Positions 7,592 to 15,239 of a DNA stretch of 45,669 nucleotides are shown one piece after another. Every line of letters starts with the position of its first letter. Position 1 is the stretch's first letter. This stretch comes from JALYNX01 sp035292605 (GTDB taxonomy: Bacteria > Actinomycetota > Acidimicrobiia > Spongiisociales > ZC4RG35). The notes beneath the pieces were generated by a model. The model was not told the origin of the DNA. It made no database searches and saw nothing but the letters and a program-made list of their open reading frames with translations. Both the position numbers and the translations under genes were made by a program. The stretch is taken from the NCBI GenBank assembly GCA_035292605.1, contig DATDPT010000103.1, positions 1 through 45,669 of the forward strand, read 5' to 3'.

Positions 7592-8472
7592 TGCCAGACA
7601 TCGTGGTCTACATCGAAGCCTTGGAGCGACGAGTCCTCGGCCAGGTCCTCGACAAGGTGCGAATCGCCTCGCCTTCGGTCCTCCGCACCTTCGATCCACC
7701 ATACGACGCCGCGGTGGGCTCCCGGGTGTCGGCTCTCCACCGCGTCGGAAAGCGAATCGTCTTCGAGTTCGAGGATGACCTGTTCCTGGTGGTCCATCTC
7801 ATGGTGGCCGGGCGCTTCCGTTGGGAGACACCCGGGAAACCGATACCGAAAAAGGTGGGTCTGGCCGCTCTCGATTTCGAGCTGGGGACATTGGTCCTCA
7901 CCGAGCAGGGAACACACAAGCGGGCCGGGATCTGGATGAGTCGCGGCATGGACGGCGTCGAGGCCCTCGATCGCGGCGGGGTGGAGCCACTCGAGGTCGA
8001 TGCCACCGCTTTCGGTGAGGCACTGCGAGCCGAGAACCGTACGTTGAAGCGGGCGCTGACCGACCCCAGGATCTTCTCCGGGATCGGCAACGCCTATTCG
8101 GACGAGATCCTGTGGGAAGCCCGGCTCTCCCCGGTGAAACGGACATCTCAACTCAGCGGGGAAGAGGTGACCCGGTTGCACGGGGCGGTAGTCAGCTCGC
8201 TCGAGACGTGGACCGAGCGGTTGCGAGCCGAGGTGGGGGAGGGCTGGCCGGCCAAGGTCACCGCCTTCCGGGATGACATGGCGGTCCATGGGAAGTTCAA
8301 GGAGCCGTGCCCCCGTTGCGGGTCACCGGTGCAGAGGATCGTCTACGCCAGCAACGAGACCAACTATTGCGCCACCTGCCAGACCGGGGGCAAGCTGCTG
8401 GCCGATCGCTCCCTCTCCCGCCTGCTCAAGGAGGACTGGCCGCAGACGCTGGAGGAGTTGGAAGAGGGGTAG
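7582..8472 (+). CDS. mutM: Formamidopyrimidine-DNA glycosylase family (Fpg/Nei)
   Basis: Excises oxidised bases such as 8-oxoguanine or formamidopyrimidines and nicks the abasic site. The GTG start is fixed by chemistry: the product must begin (f)Met-Pro-Glu-Leu-Pro, since the catalytic proline becomes the N-terminus. Seen: PELPD at 2-6, the H2TH segment around DPRIFSGIGNAYSDEILW, and a C-terminal zinc finger CPRCG...YCATC at about 243-268. The PELPDIVVYIEAL variant belongs to a less studied subfamily, so specificity (Fpg or Nei) is open. A Shine-Dalgarno is not evident. The first 10 bases also occur at 6911-6920 as part of the direct repeat. Confidence 0.92.
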   Translation: MPELPDIVVYIEALERRVLGQVLDKVRIASPSVLRTFDPPYDAAVGSRVSALHRVGKRIVFEFEDDLFLVVHLMVAGRFRWETPGKPIPKKVGLAALDFELGTLVLTEQGTHKRAGIWMSRGMDGVEALDRGGVEPLEVDATAFGEALRAENRTLKRALTDPRIFSGIGNAYSDEILWEARLSPVKRTSQLSGEEVTRLHGAVVSSLETWTERLRAEVGEGWPAKVTAFRDDMAVHGKFKEPCPRCGSPVQRIVYASNETNYCATCQTGGKLLADRSLSRLLKEDWPQTLEELEEG

Positions 8473-8482
8473 CAGTCCCCTC

Positions 8483-8510
8483 TTGCTATCGAACATATGT
8501 TCGATAAGAT
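8483..8510 (+). promoter_or_regulatory. SOS promoter of imuA'-imuB with LexA box
   Basis: ATCGAACATATGTTCGAT (8488-8505) is a perfect 18-bp palindrome containing the actinobacterial LexA box GAAC-N4-GTTC. It lies in the spacer between TTGCTA (8483-8488) and TAAGAT (8505-8510), 16 bp apart, so bound LexA would block RNA polymerase. Start of transcription is expected about 18 nt before the TTG start of imuA'. The same 18 bp recur before dnaE2. Confidence 0.93.
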
Positions 8511-8534
8511 TGAGCGCCCGATAGCGGAGTCAGT

Positions 8535-9179
8535 TTGGGCATCGAGCATCTCGTCCTGGAGGAACCTTCCCGTTTCTTCGACATCGAGGGTGCGCTCTGC
8601 CTCCAACCGGGCCGGATCACCGAGATGGTCGGGGCCTCTGGGACCGGGCTCACCCGTCTCGGTCTGAGGCTCCTCGCTCAGCATTCCCAGGTGGCGCCGG
8701 TGGTGGTCCTCGACACCAGGTGCTGGATCTCACCCGAGGCTGCCTGGGAGACCGGGGTGCTCCCCGAGCATCTGGTCATCGTGCGTTGTGATCAGCCGCG
8801 GATCTGGCCCAAGGTGGCCGCCGCCCTTCTCGAGGGGGTGCATGCCCTCTATGCCGAGGTCCCGGCAGGAATCAAGGACCAGGACCTGCGTCGTTTGGCG
8901 GCGCTGGCCAGGGCGAGAGGGGTGGCAGTGGGGCTGCGGCCCATGGGTGTTGGCCTGCCCAGCGGTGTGGCCCATCTCCGGCTCAGGGCCCTGGGGGTCA
9001 CCTGGGAGGGAGCGGACCGGGGTCACGGGAGATTGAAGAGGAGACGTCTGATGCTGGAGGCGTCCGGTAAAGGAGCGGCCGGGATGACCCGGCGATTCGA
9101 GGTCGAAGATGAAGGTGCGGACGTTGTGCGTGTGGTTTCCGATGTGGTCGTTGGGGAGGCCCGACGCTCCATCGGGTGA
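8535..9179 (+). CDS. imuA': ImuA'-type SOS mutagenesis protein
   Basis: RecA-like accessory factor of the ImuA'-ImuB-DnaE2 translesion complex. It is 214 residues long, starting at TTG after GGAG (8526-8529). The fold suggests the ImuA'/RecA-N family: a P-loop-like region (MVGASGTGLTRLGLRLLA, near residues 31-48), a beta strand PVVVLDTRCW and an Arg-rich C-terminus (GRLKRRRLMLEASG). The P-loop lacks the Lys of Walker A (Leu instead), so ATP hydrolysis is doubtful. The reading frame overlaps imuB by 71 bp, which couples translation tightly. The identification rests on position before imuB, the LexA box and these features rather than on strong motifs. Confidence 0.85.
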   Translation: MGIEHLVLEEPSRFFDIEGALCLQPGRITEMVGASGTGLTRLGLRLLAQHSQVAPVVVLDTRCWISPEAAWETGVLPEHLVIVRCDQPRIWPKVAAALLEGVHALYAEVPAGIKDQDLRRLAALARARGVAVGLRPMGVGLPSGVAHLRLRALGVTWEGADRGHGRLKRRRLMLEASGKGAAGMTRRFEVEDEGADVVRVVSDVVVGEARRSIG

Positions 9180-10596
9180 CCCGTTGCTGATCGCCGACGA
9201 CCGGGTCGTCGGCGCCACAAGTGAGGTTCTCGCCGCAGGGGTGATCCTGGGCATGCCACGTCGGGAAGCGGAGGCGATGGCCCCGTTTGCCACTGTGCTG
9301 ATACGTGACCCGGGGGAGGAAGCCCGCCGTTTCGAGCCGGTGGTGGAGGTGATCGAGGACCTCATCCCGCGGGTCGAAGTGGTGTCACCGGGTCTGGTCT
9401 ATGTCCCTGTTTCCGGTGCGGTTCGCTTCTATGGCGGTGAGGCCGCTCTTGCCGAGCGGGTGGTCAAGGAGGTGGACAACCTCGTCGGCCATCTCCGTGG
9501 TGGCCAGGCCATGGTCGGGGTGGCTGATGGGCCCTTCGCCGCCCGTTGGGCCTCTGCAACCTCAGCGGTAGGCCGGCCGCAAGTGGTCGAGGACACCATC
9601 GGATTTCTCTCCCGTCTCGATCTGGCCACGCTCCGGGAGAGCATCAACGGAGAGGAGTTGATCGACACTTTCCGTTGGTTGGGGATCGGCACCCTCGGTG
9701 AGCTGGCTCGACTGCCCCGGGAGGCGCTGGCAACGCGGTTCGGCAATCAAGGAGCTCTCGCCCATCGGCTGGCCAGCGGGGAGGACCGGTTGGTCGATCC
9801 CCGGGCGATCTCTCCCGATCTCGCGGTCGATGCCTCCTTCGAGGATCCACTGGAGACCCTGGATGCGGTCGCCTTCGCCTCCCGGGCACTGGCGGAGCGT
9901 TTGCTGCGCGGGCTGCGGGTGAACGGGGTGGCGCCACATCGAGTCTCCATCCTCGCCGAATCTGCGACCGGGCAGGCCCGGGAGCGGATATGGCGATCGG
10001 CAGACCCCTTCACCGAGAAGGCGCTTTCCGATCGAGTGTGGTGGCAGCTCAGGGCCTGGGTGGAGGCAGGCGGGGTGCCCGGGGGAATCGCGAGGCTGCG
10101 GATAGCCCCTGCCGATCTCTCCGATCAGGGGCGCCAACTCGGCCTGCTCCAGGACGAGACCTCGAGGATGGAGGCAGAGCGGGCCCTGACCCGGGCCCAG
10201 GCACTGCTCGGCCCCGACGCGGTGCTCCAGGGGAAGGCACAGGGAGGGAGGATGCCTCAGGAGAGAGTGGCCTGGTCACGTTGGGGTGAGCCACCGACAG
10301 CTGCTGCCCGTGACGCGGGCGCTCCTTGGCCGGGGGCCACCCCCGGGCCCAGCCCGGCGTTGGTCCCACCCCGCCTCCAGCCCTTGGAGGTGGAATGGGA
10401 CGGAGGGATGCCCTCCCGGGTGCGTCTCGGCACCCGCTGGGAGCCGGTGCTCACCTGGAGTGGCCCGTGGCGGCTCAGTGCCCGCTGGTGGGTGGGGGAG
10501 AAAGACGCCGACCGTTACCAACTGGTCACTTCGGCAGGAGCCCTGCTCTGTGTAGTGGCCGAAGGCAAGGCCTACCTGGCCGGGGTCTACGACTGA
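9109..10596 (+). CDS. imuB: ImuB, inactive Y-family polymerase homologue
   Basis: Hub of the SOS mutasome, linking the beta clamp, ImuA' and DnaE2. The 495-residue protein has the Y-family layout (palm/fingers, the thumb with FRWLGIGTLGELARLPREAL near 190, little finger) but not the catalytic acids: the first motif reads CVWFPMWSLGRP instead of a DxD-type segment, and the usual SIDEA motif is PVSGAVRF. It is therefore non-catalytic, as known for ImuB. QLGLL near residue 344 fits a beta-clamp-binding motif. The C-terminus (VRLGTRWEPVLTWSGPWRL) matches the ImuB-specific tail. Its ATG lies inside imuA'. It is expressed from the LexA-controlled promoter at 8483. Confidence 0.92.
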   Translation: MKVRTLCVWFPMWSLGRPDAPSGDPLLIADDRVVGATSEVLAAGVILGMPRREAEAMAPFATVLIRDPGEEARRFEPVVEVIEDLIPRVEVVSPGLVYVPVSGAVRFYGGEAALAERVVKEVDNLVGHLRGGQAMVGVADGPFAARWASATSAVGRPQVVEDTIGFLSRLDLATLRESINGEELIDTFRWLGIGTLGELARLPREALATRFGNQGALAHRLASGEDRLVDPRAISPDLAVDASFEDPLETLDAVAFASRALAERLLRGLRVNGVAPHRVSILAESATGQARERIWRSADPFTEKALSDRVWWQLRAWVEAGGVPGGIARLRIAPADLSDQGRQLGLLQDETSRMEAERALTRAQALLGPDAVLQGKAQGGRMPQERVAWSRWGEPPTAAARDAGAPWPGATPGPSPALVPPRLQPLEVEWDGGMPSRVRLGTRWEPVLTWSGPWRLSARWWVGEKDADRYQLVTSAGALLCVVAEGKAYLAGVYD

Positions 10597-10612
10597 CCGG
10601 TATCTTCTGGCA

Positions 10613-11281
10613 ATGTTTGGTAATGCTTCGTTCCGGAAGGGAGCCCGGGACTCGGTCCTGATCCTCTTTGCCGTGGGCGCTTTCGGCGTTGCCTACGGGG
10701 TCCTTGCCGTCGATGCCGGTCTCTCGCAAACACTGACCTTGTTTTCGTCGGTGATCATCGTCTCCGGAGCAGCCCAATTCGCCATGGTCGGTCTCCTCGC
10801 CGCCGGCCCGGTTCCCATCCTCCTGGCCGCCACCGGTCTCGGGCTCCGGCATCTACCGATGTCGGCGCGGCTCGCCGACATCATCGAGTCCCAGTCCCTG
10901 CTGACCCGGTTGCGTCTTGCCTTCATCCTGGTCGACGAGACGTTCGGTCTGACCATCCGGGCCCATGACGCCGGCGTGGATGACGTGGTCGCCTACAAGA
11001 CCGCAGCCGATCTGATGTTGTACTCAGGTTGGATCATCGGCACCGCAGCCGGTGCCTGGTTCGGTTCCTCGATCGACCCCGAGGCCGCTGGGATCGGGGT
11101 CTTGTTCGGTCTTCTCTTCCTGGGGCTGGCGGCGCCGATGGTCAAGGTCAGACGTGATTGGGTGGTGGCCGGGGCCGCCGTGGTGGCGACCTTGATCGCG
11201 ACCGCCACGCTTCCCGTCGCCTGGCAGGTGTCGACGGCCGCCGTCGCCGCCTCTTTGGTCGGGCTGGCGATCGATGAGTGA
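10613..11281 (+). CDS. azlC: AzlC-family branched-chain amino acid exporter, large subunit
   Basis: Membrane subunit of an AzlCD/BrnFE-type exporter, which moves branched-chain amino acids and related compounds out of the cell (family knowledge). Its 222 residues are mostly hydrophobic helices; the signature SGAAQFAMVGLL at about 52-63 and GLGLRHLPMS near 77-86 are those of AzlC. There is no ribosome site, but TATCTT (10601-10606) ends 6 nt before the ATG, which suggests a leaderless transcript of its own despite the 16-bp gap to imuB. It overlaps azlD by 8 bp. Confidence 0.92.
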   Translation: MFGNASFRKGARDSVLILFAVGAFGVAYGVLAVDAGLSQTLTLFSSVIIVSGAAQFAMVGLLAAGPVPILLAATGLGLRHLPMSARLADIIESQSLLTRLRLAFILVDETFGLTIRAHDAGVDDVVAYKTAADLMLYSGWIIGTAAGAWFGSSIDPEAAGIGVLFGLLFLGLAAPMVKVRRDWVVAGAAVVATLIATATLPVAWQVSTAAVAASLVGLAIDE

Positions 11282-11582
11282 CCTGGCCCTGGTCCTGGGG
11301 GTGGCGTCGATCACCTTCGCCACTCGGGTGGCATTCCTGGTCAAGCCCCGCTCCGCGCCCGGGGGACGGGTGGGACGATTTCTCGAGGTGTTTCCCCTAG
11401 CCCTGTTCATCGCCATTGCCACCTCCGGTCTGGTGGCCCCATTGGGGAGCGCCCAACTGACCGCCAATCTGGCCGGTGCGCTCGGCGGTGTGATTGGTGG
11501 CGTCTTGTTTCGCCGGTCGCTCTGGGGAGTCCTCGGCCTCGGTGCGGCTTGCTTCTATCTGGCCCGGGCGATCATCGGTTAG
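11274..11582 (+). CDS. azlD: AzlD-family exporter small subunit
   Basis: A 102-residue membrane protein with three or four helices, starting LALVLGVASITFATRVAFL, the usual AzlD layout. It forms the exporter with AzlC. Its start overlaps the azlC end (GATGAGTGA), so the two are made together. Its stop at 11580-11582 overlaps, tail to tail, the stop of the broken HNH gene on the other strand. Confidence 0.9.
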   Translation: MSDLALVLGVASITFATRVAFLVKPRSAPGGRVGRFLEVFPLALFIAIATSGLVAPLGSAQLTANLAGALGGVIGGVLFRRSLWGVLGLGAACFYLARAIIG

Positions 11583-11794
11583 GGCGGTTCGGGTTTGGTG
11601 GTGTAGGTGTGGCCGAGGGGGGTGGTCCATTGGTAGGTGCCGGGTGTGGTTTGTTTGAGTTTCCAGCCGGGTTTGTGTTTGAGTTGGTGGTCGTGGCGGC
11701 AGAGGGGGGCCAGGTTTTCCAGGTTGGTGGGTCCGCCTTGGGAGTGGGCGATGGTGTGGTCGATGTCGCATTCTGATGCTGGGTTTCGGCATCC
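11579..11794 (-). pseudogene. DUF222-HNH (13E12-type) gene, C-terminal fragment
   Basis: The 71 codons up to the stop read as the HNH nuclease end of a DUF222/13E12-family protein: GCRNPASECDIDHTIAHSQGG, then LENLAPLCRHDHQLKHKPGW. The Cys, DxDH and CRHDH residues of the HNH zinc/metal site are intact. Its 5' side is cut exactly at the left end of the IS3-family element. The N-terminal part of the gene lies at the other side of the element. About half or more of the usual 350-450 residue protein is missing, so the loss is not only an insertion. Confidence 0.88.
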
Positions 11795-11820
11795 TGAGCC
11801 TCCCCCGTTTCTCCGGACAC
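11795..11820 (+). repeat. IS3-family left inverted repeat
   Basis: Starts TGAGCCTCCCCCG and matches the inverse of 13051-13076 at 22 of 26 positions, the first 13 without a break. Confidence 0.93.
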
Positions 11821-11861
11821 GTACCGTTCGGGGTCTGATGGCCTCGTGAGAGGAGAAGTGG

Positions 11862-12149
11862 ATGCCTGCTGCGAAACCGCTCGAGTTTCGTCGTCGTGCC
11901 GTGGAACTGGCCCGGGAGGGTGATAAGCCAGTGACTCAGATCGCTCGGGATCTTGGGATCTCCGAGTCGGGGCTGCGCCGGTGGATCGCCCAAGCTGACG
12001 TCGATGAGGGAAAGAAGGAGGGGTTGAGTTCGGGTGAGAAACAGGAGCTGGCCCGCCTCCGCCGGGAGAACCGGGTTCTGGTCATGGAGAACGAGATCCT
12101 GAAACGGGCTGCCGCCTATTTCGCCAAGGAGAACGTTCTCCCAAAATGA
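11862..12149 (+). CDS. IS3-family transposase OrfA
   Basis: 95-residue DNA-binding subunit. It has an N-terminal helix-turn-helix of the transposase-8 type (FRRRAVELAREGDKPVTQIA, then GISESGLRRWI) and a C-terminal leucine-zipper-like coiled coil (ELARLRRENRVLVMENEILKR is its core, residues about 62-83). A GGAGAAG ribosome site lies just before the ATG. Alone it usually inhibits transposition; joined to OrfB by frameshifting it forms the active transposase (family knowledge). Confidence 0.95.
   Translation: MPAAKPLEFRRRAVELAREGDKPVTQIARDLGISESGLRRWIAQADVDEGKKEGLSSGEKQELARLRRENRVLVMENEILKRAAAYFAKENVLPK
12140..12146 (+). promoter_or_regulatory. Programmed -1 frameshift heptamer of the IS3 element
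   Basis: C-CCA-AAA is in the correct phase (codons CCA AAA, followed by the orfA stop TGA) for a X-XXY-YYZ slippery heptamer. A -1 slip here passes from orfA into orfB. The stop directly after the heptamer would promote pausing. Confidence 0.75.
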
Positions 12150-13036
12150 TTTTCACCTTCATCGCCGGCCATTGTTCGGATCTTCCGGTCATGGCCTGCT
12201 GCCGGGCGATGGGGGTGAGCGTTTCAGGATTCTACGAATGGCAGCACCGTCAATCTCATCCTGCGCTCCGAACCATCGCCAACCGGGAGCTGACCGAGAC
12301 CATCACCGAGATTTGGGCCCAATCTCGGGGCACCTACGGCTCTCCCCGAGTCTGGGCCGAGCTCCGATTGGGTCAGGACATCTCGGTCTCACGCAAGCGG
12401 GTGGAAAGGCTGATGCGCCAGGCCGGGATCGAAGGGGTTTACCGGCGTCGCCGACGCCACGGAACCACAAGACGGGATCCACAGGCGGTGCCCTCCGATG
12501 ATCTGGTCAACCGACAGTTCGAGGTGCAAGGACCCGACCGGCTTTGGGTGGCCGACATCACCGAACACTCCGCGGTGGAGGGGAAGGTGTATCTGGCTGT
12601 GGTCATCGACGCCTGGTCTCGGCGGGTGATCGGCTGGTCCATCGCCGACCATCTCCGAACCGAGCTCGTCGTCGACGCCTTGGACATGGCCTGCTGGCGA
12701 CGCAAACCCGCTCCCGGTGAAGTGATCCACCACGCCGACCACGGATCCCAATACACCTCCTGGGCGTTCGGACAACGGTTACGCCAAGCGGGACTGCTCG
12801 GCTCGATGGGAACCGTCGGAGACGCCCTCGACAATGCCATGGCCGAAAGCTTCTTCGGAACCCTCCAACTCGAACTACTCGACCGGCGCCGGTGGCAGAC
12901 CCGCCGGGAACTAGCCCAGGGGATCTTCGAATACATCGAAGCCTTCTACAACCCCGAAAGGAGACACACCAAGATCAACTACCTGTCACCCACCGAATAC
13001 GAAACCCGCCACCGCCCTGTAGTCGCGGTGGCATGA
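12146..13036 (+). CDS. IS3-family transposase OrfB (DDE integrase core)
   Basis: The catalytic subunit, 296 residues, made either from its own ATG overlapping the orfA stop (ATGA) or as OrfAB by -1 frameshift. HTH_21-type N-terminus (RGTYGSPRVWAEL, RKRVERLMRQAGIEG), then the integrase core with D137 (WVADIT), D198 (HADHGSQYTS) and E234 (AMAESFFGTL); the 35-residue D-to-E spacing is typical of IS3. The final YNPERRHTKINYLSPTEYE motif is complete, so the enzyme looks functional. Its stop is 40 bp from the right IS end. Confidence 0.96.
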   Translation: MIFTFIAGHCSDLPVMACCRAMGVSVSGFYEWQHRQSHPALRTIANRELTETITEIWAQSRGTYGSPRVWAELRLGQDISVSRKRVERLMRQAGIEGVYRRRRRHGTTRRDPQAVPSDDLVNRQFEVQGPDRLWVADITEHSAVEGKVYLAVVIDAWSRRVIGWSIADHLRTELVVDALDMACWRRKPAPGEVIHHADHGSQYTSWAFGQRLRQAGLLGSMGTVGDALDNAMAESFFGTLQLELLDRRRWQTRRELAQGIFEYIEAFYNPERRHTKINYLSPTEYETRHRPVVAVA

Positions 13037-13050
13037 TCAACACACCAAGA

Positions 13051-13076
13051 GCCTCCGGAAAACCGGGGGAGGCTCA
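13051..13076 (-). repeat. IS3-family right inverted repeat
   Basis: Ends GGGGGAGGCTCA; its inverse matches the left end at 22 of 26 positions. Confidence 0.93.
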
Positions 13077-13351
13077 AGGGCGGCCCGGATCTCACCGGCG
13101 GCTGCTTCCATCGCCGCATCAGGCTGAGAGAACAACTCCTCCTCAGCTTGGGCCACCGACTCCAGGTCCGCATAGAAATCGGCTTCCACCCAGGCTCGAA
13201 GCCGGGACCGGGCCTTGACCAGGACCACCCGCTGATAACCCGAAATCCGGTCCCGGTCGATCGAAGCCAACACCGCAGCCAACATCGGGCCGGGCGGCAT
13301 CTCGGCCAAACCCTTCGGAATCCCCCCACCCTCGAACATACGTTCGACCAT
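13077..13351 (-). pseudogene. DUF222-HNH (13E12-type) gene, N-terminal fragment with SOS box
   Basis: About 90 codons of the DUF222 domain: LAEMPPGPMLAAVLASIDRD, then SGYQRVVLVKARSRL and AEADFY-like text, the usual opening of 13E12-family proteins. The frame runs into the IS right end and stops after 13 foreign codons (TGA at 13037-13039). Two starts are possible: ATG at 13351, or ATG at 13339 (MFEGGG), which lies inside a LexA box and about 10 nt after TATCAT, a leaderless arrangement. The remaining HNH part is at 11579-11794. Confidence 0.85.
13332..13347 (-). promoter_or_regulatory. LexA box at the start of the DUF222-HNH gene
   Basis: TCGAACATACGTTCGA holds GAAC-N4-GTTC and is palindromic over 16 bp apart from the central ATAC. 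It spans the first codons of the gene and follows a TATCAT -10-like box on the minus strand. Some mycobacterial 13E12-family genes are known LexA targets, so SOS control of this one, before it was broken, is credible. Confidence 0.8.
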
Positions 13352-13421
13352 GATAGGAACCTACAACCCACCCCCGACAAATTCCATACCCCTGTCGAAT
13401 CAGCCTCAAAGAAACTTCCGC

Positions 13422-15119
13422 TTAACTACCGGTCGCCATTCCGTAGTACGGCCCGTCCAGGTCGACCGCAACCCGATAGGCCGATTCGTCTCCAGGCCGA
13501 TAGGCGATCAGCTGGCCGGTGCCCGCGGGCGCGGCCCCGTTGTAGAAGAAGACCCATTCTCCATCGGGGCTCCAGGCCACCTGGGGGTAGCTCTGCTGGT
13601 CCTGCTGACTACCGGGGACGATTCGAGTACTGCCGTTCCCGAACTCGATCAGGGTGACCGCGACTGGTGTATCGGCAGTTATTGGCGCCGCATTCGGATG
13701 CGTGGGTACCGCGATGGAGCGGCCATCCGGTGAGAAGGCGCCCCCGTAGCCGTGGAATCTCATACTTTCCACAGGTGCGTCGACCACGAAATGGGTGTCG
13801 GCGTCCAGGTCAAAGAGCTCGAGTTGACTACAACTCCCGCAAATCGCGATCCGGTTGTGCCACATGGCGACCGGGAAGGGCGCCGGCAGATTCTCAACGA
13901 GGCTCTGGGTGACTGGATCCCAGACCTCCAAATTGCTGTCTCCTTGGAACAAGAGCCCAGCGGCCAATGCACCCACAGGCCAACGGCCGCCCGGGCTCGG
14001 CACGTCGGTGATCACCGTCCCGTCCACGGTCACCTCTCTGACCGACTCGAGAGCGCGCACCGTGTCGGGGCTTGTGGGGTCGAGGATCGCCAGCCACACC
14101 CGGTCCTCATCAGCCGACGGCACAAAGAACCATGCTTCGTCGATCAACACCGGAGTCAGGGATTCGCGGGGGTCCAGGGCGTACACAGCAGGGCCGGTTT
14201 CGGTTCCGCCGTAGAACACCAGTCGGTCGCCACGGCTGACTACCCGGTATGGCGGGTCACCAGGTGCCATTTCAGGAATCTCGTGCACCGTCACAACGGC
14301 TGAGTCGACGTCGACCACGGTGAGCTGGGTGTCCGTGGTCAGATATACGACGCTGTCGGTCGGCTCGGCCAGGAGTGGCAGCGCCGAGGATTTCGGAGTC
14401 GAGCTTGTGGTTGATGATTCGACCTGTGGTTGGCTGCCTTGCCTGCCTCCGAGAACGGCGAACCCGAGAATCACAAGAAGCGTGGCCAAGGCTCCCAGGC
14501 CGACTGTGGGCCATCCGTGTCTTGGTCGCTTGGGTGCAGGCGGGATAGGCGTTCCCGCGAGATACGCGGTCACTTCGCCGGCAGCACGTCGCAAGCGATC
14601 GTCAACGTCCATTTGGGTCTTTGGATCTGTGAGAAGGTTCGCCAAGGTGCGGCGGGCCCGATCGAGATGGGTTTTCACGGTTTCTTCGCTGCAGCCGAGG
14701 ATCTCAGCTACATCTCGCCTGGAAAGGTCGTGGAGGTAGATGAGCGCGACCACCTGTGCCTGGCGACGTGGAAGACGTCGTACTTGCCGCCAGACATCCA
14801 GACCTTTCTCGATCTCGTTCCCGAGTTCGAGGTTTCGCGCCGACCCAAGCCGAAGGATGGCTCTCGCCTCGGCCGCCGCCCGACGAAACACCGAGGTCGA
14901 CTTGGTAGCCACCACTCTTCTTACCCATGCCCCTGGGTTGTCAAAGCGACCCACCCTTTCCCAGTCTCGGAGCGCTGCCAGGAAGGCGTCCTGAGTCAGA
15001 TCCTCCGCCACCGACCTACTTCCCGAGAGCACCACGGCCAGACCGAGGACCGCCCGGTAGTCGCGCTGAAAGAACGCCTCGAAGCTCTCTATCGAGCGAA
15101 TGATCGGGATGTCGTCCAC
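13422..15119 (-). CDS. Membrane-tethered ECF sigma factor with outer beta-propeller-like sensor
   Basis: One 565-residue chain joins parts that are normally separate. Residues 1-170 are an ECF sigma factor: region 2 (LSGSRSVAEDLTQDAFLAAL, FDNPGAWVRRVVA) and region 4 (LPRRQAQVVALIYLHDLSR, CSEETVKTHLDRARR). Met170 begins MDVDDRLRRAAGEV, which resembles the start of a separate downstream protein. A single transmembrane helix follows at about 202-225, a Ser/Thr linker, then about 320 residues of WD40/TolB-like repeats (VYLTTDTQLTVVDVDS, GGAFSPDGRSIAVP, QVAWSPDGEWVFFYNG) outside the cell, with a CGSC pair. The GTG start is chosen for GGAAAGG 6 nt upstream; a GTG 33 nt earlier has no ribosome site. 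It is divergent from a paralogous sigma gene. Confidence 0.82.
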   Translation of the reverse strand: MDDIPIIRSIESFEAFFQRDYRAVLGLAVVLSGSRSVAEDLTQDAFLAALRDWERVGRFDNPGAWVRRVVATKSTSVFRRAAAEARAILRLGSARNLELGNEIEKGLDVWRQVRRLPRRQAQVVALIYLHDLSRRDVAEILGCSEETVKTHLDRARRTLANLLTDPKTQMDVDDRLRRAAGEVTAYLAGTPIPPAPKRPRHGWPTVGLGALATLLVILGFAVLGGRQGSQPQVESSTTSSTPKSSALPLLAEPTDSVVYLTTDTQLTVVDVDSAVVTVHEIPEMAPGDPPYRVVSRGDRLVFYGGTETGPAVYALDPRESLTPVLIDEAWFFVPSADEDRVWLAILDPTSPDTVRALESVREVTVDGTVITDVPSPGGRWPVGALAAGLLFQGDSNLEVWDPVTQSLVENLPAPFPVAMWHNRIAICGSCSQLELFDLDADTHFVVDAPVESMRFHGYGGAFSPDGRSIAVPTHPNAAPITADTPVAVTLIEFGNGSTRIVPGSQQDQQSYPQVAWSPDGEWVFFYNGAAPAGTGQLIAYRPGDESAYRVAVDLDGPYYGMATGS

Positions 15120-15239
15120 CCGGAACCTTTCCAGGACTGGCTGGGCTATCACACTCAGTTAAACGAATCAGCCCATTGTTTCGGGGGACAAGAGTTTCCT
15201 CGTGCGGTGTCCCACGATCGGGAAGGTTTGGCGAGTGAC

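Larger units (their letters stand above)
11795..13076 (+). mobile_element. IS3-family insertion sequence, 1282 bp, apparently intact
   Basis: Bounded by imperfect inverted repeats of 26 bp (22 matches) that begin TGAGCC and end GGCTCA, hence the 5'-TG...CA-3' tips of IS3 elements. It carries orfA and orfB in the -1 relation with a slippery site between. The element splits a DUF222-HNH gene. The flanking bases (ATCC on the left, AGGG on the right) do not form the 3-4 bp target duplication expected of a simple insertion; with the missing middle of the host gene this suggests an adjacent deletion after insertion. The IS3 subgroup is not assigned. Confidence 0.95.

Noticed and set aside
11790..13080. 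Direct target duplication of the IS3 element
   Set aside because: Left flank ATCC and right flank AGGG do not match in 3 or 4 bp; an adjacent deletion is the better reading.
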